A stretch of 5,756 nucleotides of DNA, taken from assembly GCA_026394025.1 (NCBI GenBank), contig JAPKZC010000342.1, forward strand, positions 1 to 5,756, written 5' to 3'. Positions within the stretch are counted from its first letter, which is position 1; every line of letters begins with the position of its first letter. The DNA is from Candidatus Solibacter sp. Lineage in GTDB: Bacteria > Acidobacteriota > Terriglobia > Bryobacterales > Bryobacteraceae. Both the position numbers and the translations under genes were made by a program. The notes under the pieces are model-generated. The model saw nothing but the letters and a program-made list of their open reading frames with translations, made no database searches and was not told the origin of the DNA. Positions 1 to 3,973 of this stretch are shown here, piece after piece.

Positions 1-433
1 TCGTGGTGGTTATGGTTGCCGGCCGGCGGGATACAACCTCTAAGTCGGGGAGTCTCCCAACCGCCTCCATGTTGGCCTTTTCCGCCTCCGACGGTACCCA
101 GTCCGACGCCAGCTCCACGACACGCCGCATTTCCGCGCTGGCCTTTCGATACTGGCCGTTTCGATAATAGAGGTGTTTGAGCGCATAATGCGCGTCCGTA
201 AGCTGCTTGCGGGTAGCGCCTGAGCGGACCACGGCTTTCAAGTCCCTTTCGGCGCCCCGCGCATCGTTGAAAGCCGCCGACACGAAAAAGCGAAAGAGCG
301 GCGGCGCCTCGCGGGATGTCACCGCGTCGCGCAGGTCGAACCAGCGGTGCGCTTCGAGGGACGCGCGCAGGCCGGCATCTTCGGCGGCTGCCGGGAGTTT
401 GCCGAACAACAGTAGCAGTACGATGAATCTCAA
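1..433 (-). CDS. Secreted TPR-like protein, N-terminal part (possible retropepsin-like aspartic protease); runs off the left edge
   Basis: The minus strand reads 144 codons without a stop from a TTG at 433 to the window edge. The start was chosen because a GGAGGG Shine-Dalgarno sequence sits 8 bases upstream and the product then begins with a typical signal peptide: MR, the hydrophobic run FIVLLLLF, then a likely cleavage after PAAA (residues 14-17). An in-frame ATG at 496 would add 21 residues but has a poorer ribosome site. Residues about 80-109 (from DAHYALKHLYY through GQYRKASAEM) fit one TPR helix pair, so the mature N-terminus is probably a helical periplasmic or secreted domain. From memory of the family, acidobacterial secreted aspartyl proteases often begin with a similar HRWF-L-RDAV segment and a TPR-like region before a retropepsin domain. 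The catalytic DTG motif would lie beyond the window, so this function is only a suggestion. The reading frame itself is well supported; the product name is weak. Confidence 0.6.
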   Translation of the reverse strand, partial: MRFIVLLLLFGKLPAAAEDAGLRASLEAHRWFDLRDAVTSREAPPLFRFFVSAAFNDARGAERDLKAVVRSGATRKQLTDAHYALKHLYYRNGQYRKASAEMRRVVELASDWVPSEAEKANMEAVGRLPDLEVVSRRPATITTT

Positions 434-441
434 AAAGATCG

Positions 442-447
442 CCCTCC
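442..447 (-). promoter_or_regulatory. Ribosome binding site for the left-edge gene
   Basis: GGAGGG on the minus strand lies 8 bases before the TTG at 433. It is the main reason for preferring that TTG over the in-frame ATG at 496, which has only AGG directly abutting it. Confidence 0.5.
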
Positions 448-511
448 GAATCAGGTGGTTCCGGGTGCACCACCGCGCACTAGGAATACCGATCATCCTA
501 AGTTGCACTCG

Positions 512-519
512 ATTGTATC
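512..519 (-). promoter_or_regulatory. Candidate -10 element (GATACAAT) upstream of the left-edge gene
   Basis: GATACAAT on the minus strand contains TACAAT, one mismatch from the sigma-70 -10 consensus. It lies in the 130-base gap between the HAD gene stop and the left-edge gene start. No convincing -35 box is found 16-18 bases upstream, where the sequence is G-rich (GGGGTG). It would give a leader of about 70 bases to the TTG at 433. This is weak evidence. Confidence 0.25.
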
Positions 520-563
520 CGGTTTTCTGCTCCCCACCCCTGCTCGCCCGCGAGTCTGCCGGT

Positions 564-1172
564 CTACTGCCACTCGATTCCCCGCCCGCGCAACTCCCCC
601 TCTAACTGCACTCGCGACTCGAACGTGACCGCATCGATCCCCATCCCGCGCGCCGCCTCGACGTACGCCGCGATGTCGTCCGTATAGAAGCACTCCTCCG
701 CCCGGCAGCCCGCGCACTCCACCGCTGCACGGAATATCTCCGGCCGCGGCTTCATGGCGCGAACTTCGTGCGATAGCACCAAGTCGTCGAAATGCCGCAA
801 AAGGTGCCCGTAGGCTTCCCGGAGCATCTCGAAATGCATCGCGTTGGTGTTCGATACCAGCACCAGCCGGTACCGCCGCCCCAACCCCTCCAGCATGCTC
901 TCCGGAATCAGAATGTCGGTGAAGATACTGCTCCAGATCCCGCGGAATTGCTCGTATTCCACCCGCAAGTCCAGAATCCCGCACATCTGGTCCACAAATT
1001 CCCGCGGCTCCACCAGCCCGGTTTCAAACCGCTCCACCAGTCCCGTCCCCGCCAGCCGCCGCGGAATCTCTTCCGCCGTGTATGGACATAGCCCCTCCAG
1101 CGCCCTGTACCCGCGCCGGAAATCAAAATCAATCAGTACCCTGCCCAAATCCAACAGAATCGCCTTATGCAT
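564..1172 (-). CDS. HAD-superfamily hydrolase, YihX-like sugar-phosphate phosphatase group
   Basis: This 202-residue cytoplasmic protein is full length for the family, which is about 200 residues. All four HAD motifs are visible. Motif I is LLDLGRVLIDFD with nucleophile Asp8. Motif II is LVSNTNAMH with Ser107. Motif III is Lys141 in MKPRPEIF, and motif IV is YTDD with Asp165 and Asp166. The DLG form of motif I, in place of the usual DxD, is normal for the YihX branch, whose E. coli member begins FDLGNVIVD and dephosphorylates alpha-glucose 1-phosphate. The residues between motifs I and II form the helical C1 cap expected for this branch. Substrate is not predictable here; small sugar phosphates are the family expectation. 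The ATG at 1172 puts motif I at the very N-terminus as expected. The upstream ATG near 1180 is out of frame, and the ribosome site (GGATGAAGG) is mediocre. The gene stands alone, 208 bases after the PEP-CTERM gene with a repeat between them, so an operon is not evident. Confidence 0.9.
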   Translation of the reverse strand: MHKAILLDLGRVLIDFDFRRGYRALEGLCPYTAEEIPRRLAGTGLVERFETGLVEPREFVDQMCGILDLRVEYEQFRGIWSSIFTDILIPESMLEGLGRRYRLVLVSNTNAMHFEMLREAYGHLLRHFDDLVLSHEVRAMKPRPEIFRAAVECAGCRAEECFYTDDIAAYVEAARGMGIDAVTFESRVQLEGELRGRGIEWQ

Positions 1173-1260
1173 GCCTTCATCCAGGATACCCGCTATGGCC
1201 TGAGGCTACGCTCTTGCAGAGATTGAGGTGTGGAGGACGGTTGGCGTTTTTCAGAAGTGG

Positions 1261-1304
1261 GGCAGGTTGTCAACCCTGCGGCCGATTGCCAATCGGCCAC
1301 TGCC
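1261..1304. repeat. Paired-hairpin intergenic palindromic repeat (REP/MITE-like)
   Basis: Two adjacent inverted repeats lie in the gap between the PEP-CTERM and HAD genes. The first (1262-1279) pairs GCAGGTTG with CAACCCTGC around a single T, with one unpaired C. The second (1280-1298) is a perfect 9-base palindrome arm pair, GGCCGATTG and CAATCGGCC, around one C. An outer GGCAG (1261-1265) can pair with CTGCC (1300-1304), enclosing both. No T-run follows on the minus strand, so it is not a classical terminator. The form fits a dispersed palindromic element as seen in acidobacterial intergenic DNA, but copy number cannot be judged from one window. Confidence 0.65.
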
Positions 1305-1380
1305 AGGGAGATCTCATCCGTGCGCAGTTGCGCCGCCAGAACGCGATGAAACCCGCGGCCCCGCCGTCGCCGGGACGCGC

Positions 1381-1899
1381 CTACACCGCCCGCTTGCGCC
1401 GCCAAACCCCGAAGCTGACCGCCCCAAGAACCGTCCCCAGAAGGGCGACGCCTAAAGGTTCCGGTACAGGCGCAATCGACGGGACTTCGGTGACGGAAAG
1501 ATGCGCGGTGTAAGAAGTGATCCCGTCATACTCGCCAAGCGCGGAGATGCTACCGGCGGCGAACCGGTGGCCCATAATGACCGTGATCCAGTCCCCGGGC
1601 ACGGGATATGTAAAATGCACCCCGACGATGTCGTCGAGAGTACCGGGAGTCGCTTGTAGAAAGTCTATCGACAAGCATGCATGGTCAACCACCCCAGCCC
1701 CGAAACCGCACGATTCGAGGTCAGCCGCGGGAACAGAAACATCCCCGGTAATCAGCGATGGTGACCGGTAGGTGAAAAACATCCCTTCGGCAGCTGGGTG
1801 AGTAGCGGTGAACGCGTAAAGTACGTCTGCACGCGCTACCGGAATTGCTGCCAGAACAATCGCAAGGACGCACGCCATGAGCAGGGCACGTTTCGACAT
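1381..1899 (-). CDS. PEP-CTERM sorting domain-containing secreted protein
   Basis: The product has 172 residues. The N-terminus is a clear signal peptide: MSKR, a hydrophobic core at residues 5-20, and an ARA-type cleavage site near residue 24. The C-terminus is a tripartite PEP-CTERM signal: PVPEP at 144-148, a hydrophobic helix at about 149-166, then a basic tail WRRKRAV. In this family the signal is recognised by an inner-membrane exosortase, which removes the tail during export to the cell surface or extracellular matrix. The middle (residues 25-143) is predicted to be a beta-rich exported domain. It contains two cysteines, Cys64 and Cys75, that could form a disulfide. I do not recognise a specific function for it, which is usual for these proteins. 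The ATG at 1899 follows AGGAGGT with ideal spacing, so the start is firm. No exosortase or other PEP-CTERM gene is in the window; the processing machinery is normally encoded elsewhere. Confidence 0.9.
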   Translation of the reverse strand: MSKRALLMACVLAIVLAAIPVARADVLYAFTATHPAAEGMFFTYRSPSLITGDVSVPAADLESCGFGAGVVDHACLSIDFLQATPGTLDDIVGVHFTYPVPGDWITVIMGHRFAAGSISALGEYDGITSYTAHLSVTEVPSIAPVPEPLGVALLGTVLGAVSFGVWRRKRAV

Positions 1900-1903
1900 T
1901 CGA

Positions 1904-1910
1904 ACCTCCT
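1904..1910 (-). promoter_or_regulatory. Strong ribosome binding site of the PEP-CTERM gene
   Basis: AGGAGGT on the minus strand, with AGGAGG ending 5 bases before the ATG at 1899. This is the best Shine-Dalgarno sequence in the window and suggests efficient translation of the PEP-CTERM protein independent of the TolC genes upstream. Confidence 0.75.
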
Positions 1911-1986
1911 GTCAGTTGGTCAGGATTTCCATCTGGAACGCGGGTCCGTCTGGCCAGGTTCCCGTTCCTTCGAAACTCACGGGTAG

Positions 1987-2015
1987 ATTCTGCGCCATTT
2001 CGGCGCCCGAATCAA
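1987..2015 (-). promoter_or_regulatory. Candidate sigma-70-type promoter for the PEP-CTERM gene
   Basis: On the minus strand TTGATT (2015-2010) and CAGAAT (1992-1987) are separated by 17 bases. Each matches its consensus hexamer at four of six positions. Transcription would start near 1980, leaving a leader of roughly 80 bases before the ATG at 1899. It is plausible in position and spacing but weak in sequence. Confidence 0.3.
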
Positions 2016-2081
2016 TGAGGATATTGAGAGCCCAAGACCGAAAAGTAATGGTACCGTCGCGTATCTCTGCAAGCGCAACAT

Positions 2082-2097
2082 GGGCGGGTGCTCGCCC
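2082..2097 (-). terminator. Short GC hairpin immediately after the TolC stop (weak terminator candidate)
   Basis: GGGCG and CGCCC form a 5-bp stem around a 6-base loop, directly following the TAG at 2100-2098. There is no T-run after it on the minus strand, so an intrinsic terminator is not well supported. It could slow transcription or protect the 3' end of the TolC message. Confidence 0.2.
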
Positions 2098-3738
2098 CTA
2101 TTCCTTTCCAACCACTACCTCGGGCGCCTTCGATTCCCGCCCCACCCGCCCGCTCAATCCCTCCTCCAGCGTCACGTTGTTCCGCTCCAGCGTCTCGCCC
2201 AGCGTCTGGTCCAGCGACACCCGCGCATGCGCATACGCCGCCAGCGCATTTACCTCCGAAATCTGCGCCGCCACCAAAGCTCGCTGGTCCCGGATGATGT
2301 CGTTGAACGTGGCCATCCCCGACGAGAATTTTTGCCGGTCCGCCGCCAGCAACTGCTCCTGTAGCGTCCGCGTATTCACCGCCGCTGCGTGCCGCGCACG
2401 CGCCTGCCGCAGTGCGCTCATGCGCGCCGAAATGTCCACCACGATGGCGTTCGTGTCGCGCTGCCCCGAAAGTTGCGACTGCCGGAATTGCAGTTGGTCG
2501 ATCCCGTAATCCCCCTGCGCCGTCCGGTTCCCCAACGGAACCGAAAGCGAAACCCCCGCCGAGTAGTTCGGGAAATTGCGCCGAAAAATCTGCCCCAACG
2601 CGGTGCCGTATCCGCCCACGAAATACGGATTCGGGCTGCCTCCACTGCTCACTTGCGGCGTCCCGGCCACGCCCCGGTTGAAGGTCTGTCCCGTCACTTG
2701 CACGCTTGGCAATAGCGGATTCTCCGTCCCCGTTAGCGACATCTCCGCCGTCTGGTCCCGCAACTTCGCCACCGCCACATCCGGCCGCTTGGCCATCGCC
2801 GTCGCCACCAGTTGCCGCAACCCCGGCAGATCGTCCGCTTCCGGAATCTCTATCCGGTCTAGCGTGAGGATCTCCGCCGCCTCCACCGCCGCGTCCGGCG
2901 TGCGCACCAGCATCTCTTTCAACGCGTTCTCACGCTGCCGCAAATTCGCCTGCGATACCACCAGGTCCTGCCGCCGCGTTGCCACCTCGGCAGCCGCCCG
3001 CGACAACTCCACCCGCGGAATCGCCCCCGCCGCAATCGCCTTCAATTCGTCGCTCGCGCTCACCAGGTCCCAATAGCTGTTGAGAACGTTGGCCACCAGA
3101 TTCAACAACTGGCTCCGGAATTGCTCCTGCGACGCCCCCGTGTTGATCTTCGCAATCCGTATCCCGCGGTCGTTCAACTTGACGCCGAAGCCCTGCAACA
3201 GGCTGTGCCGGAACGCCAGATCCATGTGCGGTCCTACCGCCGGATTCAGAATATTGCTCGGTGCATTTTCTCTCAGCGACTGCTCGTAATTCCGGTACTG
3301 CACCACGCCTCCGCTGATCAACCCCAACTGTAAGGTGGTATTCGTGGTGCGCACTTGTTGAATCAGCGCATTCGTCTGGCTCAATACAGTGTTGGCCTGT
3401 GGCTGCGTCAGGTGCCCCTGCGTCGTCGTGCTTTGCAGCACCGGGTCCAGATTCGGCGTGATCGCACCCACCTGTTGGATCGCCGCGTTGCCGCCGCCAC
3501 CACCGCCGCGACCACCGCCGCCACCGCCCAATCCGGCGCTCTGCGAACTGCCGTTCACGCCCACCCCGGCATTCACGCTCGAAACCTGCGCGCTCGCGCT
3601 CGGCACCCCGCGCACCGGCCCGCCCGCCTGCGCCCGCTCCAAAGAGGTTGCCGCCAACAGCGGCCCGTACCGGTCCGTCTCCAACCCCAGATTATTCTCA
3701 ATCGCCAGCGCGATCGCGTCCTGCACCGTCAGGTACAC
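2098..3738 (-). CDS. TolC-family outer-membrane efflux protein, downstream paralogue; signal peptide frameshifted and helix deleted
   Basis: The 546-codon frame encodes the body of a TolC/OEP-type trimeric outer-membrane channel, the exit duct of tripartite efflux or type I secretion systems. It begins at YLTVQDAIALAIENN, the first conserved helix. A glycine-rich insert follows at residues 71-83 and the first membrane beta region at about 95-185. The first coiled-coil hairpin (about 200-275) is centred on AGAIPRVEL. The second repeat ends with the hairpin at about 420-515 around FSSGMATFNDI. The apparent GTG start at 3738 has no ribosome site and no signal peptide. A fitting signal peptide lies just upstream in another frame (3977-3729). 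One missing base between 3738 and 3737 would rejoin them: adding a C turns GAG-TG-TAC into GAG-CTG-TAC, giving E-L-Y-L-T-V to match N-L-Y-L-S-V in the upstream paralogue. Between WDLVS and RAAAEV it has 18 fewer residues than that paralogue. Family membership is very sure; as written, export should fail, so it is a probable early pseudogene or a sequencing error. Confidence 0.85.
   Translation of the reverse strand: MYLTVQDAIALAIENNLGLETDRYGPLLAATSLERAQAGGPVRGVPSASAQVSSVNAGVGVNGSSQSAGLGGGGGGRGGGGGGNAAIQQVGAITPNLDPVLQSTTTQGHLTQPQANTVLSQTNALIQQVRTTNTTLQLGLISGGVVQYRNYEQSLRENAPSNILNPAVGPHMDLAFRHSLLQGFGVKLNDRGIRIAKINTGASQEQFRSQLLNLVANVLNSYWDLVSASDELKAIAAGAIPRVELSRAAAEVATRRQDLVVSQANLRQRENALKEMLVRTPDAAVEAAEILTLDRIEIPEADDLPGLRQLVATAMAKRPDVAVAKLRDQTAEMSLTGTENPLLPSVQVTGQTFNRGVAGTPQVSSGGSPNPYFVGGYGTALGQIFRRNFPNYSAGVSLSVPLGNRTAQGDYGIDQLQFRQSQLSGQRDTNAIVVDISARMSALRQARARHAAAVNTRTLQEQLLAADRQKFSSGMATFNDIIRDQRALVAAQISEVNALAAYAHARVSLDQTLGETLERNNVTLEEGLSGRVGRESKAPEVVVGKE
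3490..3528 (-). repeat. Polyglycine tract in the downstream TolC-like protein
   Basis: GGN codons encode six glycines, one arginine and six more glycines (residues 71-83). The tract lies between the first N-terminal helix and the first membrane strand. The paralogue has the same feature at the same place, so it is an inherited structural insert that replication slippage could lengthen or shorten. Confidence 0.8.
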
Positions 3739-3818
3739 TCAATCGTGAATGGCATCTTCGGAACGTTCTGCGCGCCGCCCTCCGCCACCACCCACATCCC
3801 CACAACCAGTAGGATAAG

Positions 3819-3856
3819 GCTCCGCCTTGTCCATCCGGGCAAAGCCCGGACGGAGC
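3819..3856. repeat. Palindromic REP-like hairpin between the tandem TolC genes
   Basis: An inner stem TCCGGGC / GCCCGGA (3834-3840 and 3844-3850) closes an AAA loop. An outer stem GCTCCG / CGGAGC (3819-3824 and 3851-3856) encloses it, with a 9-base bulge (3825-3833) on one side. This two-stem form with a one-sided bulge is like bacterial REP elements. It lies inside the reading frame that leads into the signal peptide of the downstream TolC gene. Confidence 0.65.
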
Positions 3857-3865
3857 TCGCCCTTA

Positions 3866-3959
3866 CCTCCGCTGTCTCCGCGCCTCCGCGCCTCCGCGTC
3901 AAAACCACTACCTCGTCCCGCGGTCCTCTGCCCTCGCTCGTTATCTCTCCGCCTCCGCG
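3866..3959. repeat. GC-rich tandem repeat array, CCTCCGCG-type units
   Basis: On the plus strand CTCCGCG recurs at 3876, 3884 and 3892, an exact 8-base period, with a degenerate unit at 3866. Two further partial units occur near 3947-3959. It resembles the widely dispersed 'cctccgcgcctctgcg' kind of intergenic repeat that I recall from many bacterial genomes. It adds arginine, glycine and glutamate codons to the open frame upstream of the signal peptide. Confidence 0.55.
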
Positions 3960-3973
3960 CTGAAGAAACATCC

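Larger units (their letters stand above)
1912..2097 (-). other. Intergenic stretch with a 61-codon open frame directly after the TolC stop; possible gene remnant
   Basis: After the TAG of the TolC-like gene at 2100-2098, the same reading frame stays open for 61 codons until a TGA at 1914-1912, just before the PEP-CTERM ribosome site. The translation looks protein-like, for example IRDGTITFRSWALNILIDSG and later VSFEGTGTWPDGPAFQMEI. No start codon with a ribosome site precedes it; the only ATG gives 28 residues without a Shine-Dalgarno. It could be a decayed C-terminus of a lost gene or chance, since stop-free stretches of this length are not rare at this GC content. A second frame encodes a 34-codon ORF starting MLRLQRY, also unsupported. 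Confidence 0.25.

Noticed and set aside
493..984. 163-codon minus-strand ORF overlapping the HAD gene
   Set aside because: It is another frame of the same strand; the HAD frame carries all four catalytic motifs, this one has none.
564..1172. DLG in motif I of the HAD protein considered as loss of the second catalytic aspartate
   Set aside because: The YihX-like branch naturally has DLG at this place, so the enzyme is expected to be active.
1261..1304. Hairpins considered as an intrinsic terminator for the PEP-CTERM gene
   Set aside because: No T-run follows on the minus strand and the structure lies about 80 bases after the stop; a dispersed palindromic repeat explains it better.
1193..1405. 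70-codon minus-strand ORF between the PEP-CTERM and HAD genes
   Set aside because: Its middle is a translation of the palindromic repeat, its N-terminus overlaps the PEP-CTERM 3' end, and it has no ribosome site.
1877..2509. 210-codon plus-strand ORF
   Set aside because: It is opposite the TolC and PEP-CTERM genes; the translation is rich in Ser, Arg and Cys without domain features, as expected for an antisense shadow in high-GC DNA.
3866..3959. Regular short repeats considered as a CRISPR array
   Set aside because: The units are 8 bases with no unique spacers and no cas genes nearby; this is a simple tandem repeat.
3355..3963. 202-codon plus-strand ORF
   Set aside because: Antisense to the TolC gene and the repeats; Arg/His/Pro-rich, no recognisable motif.
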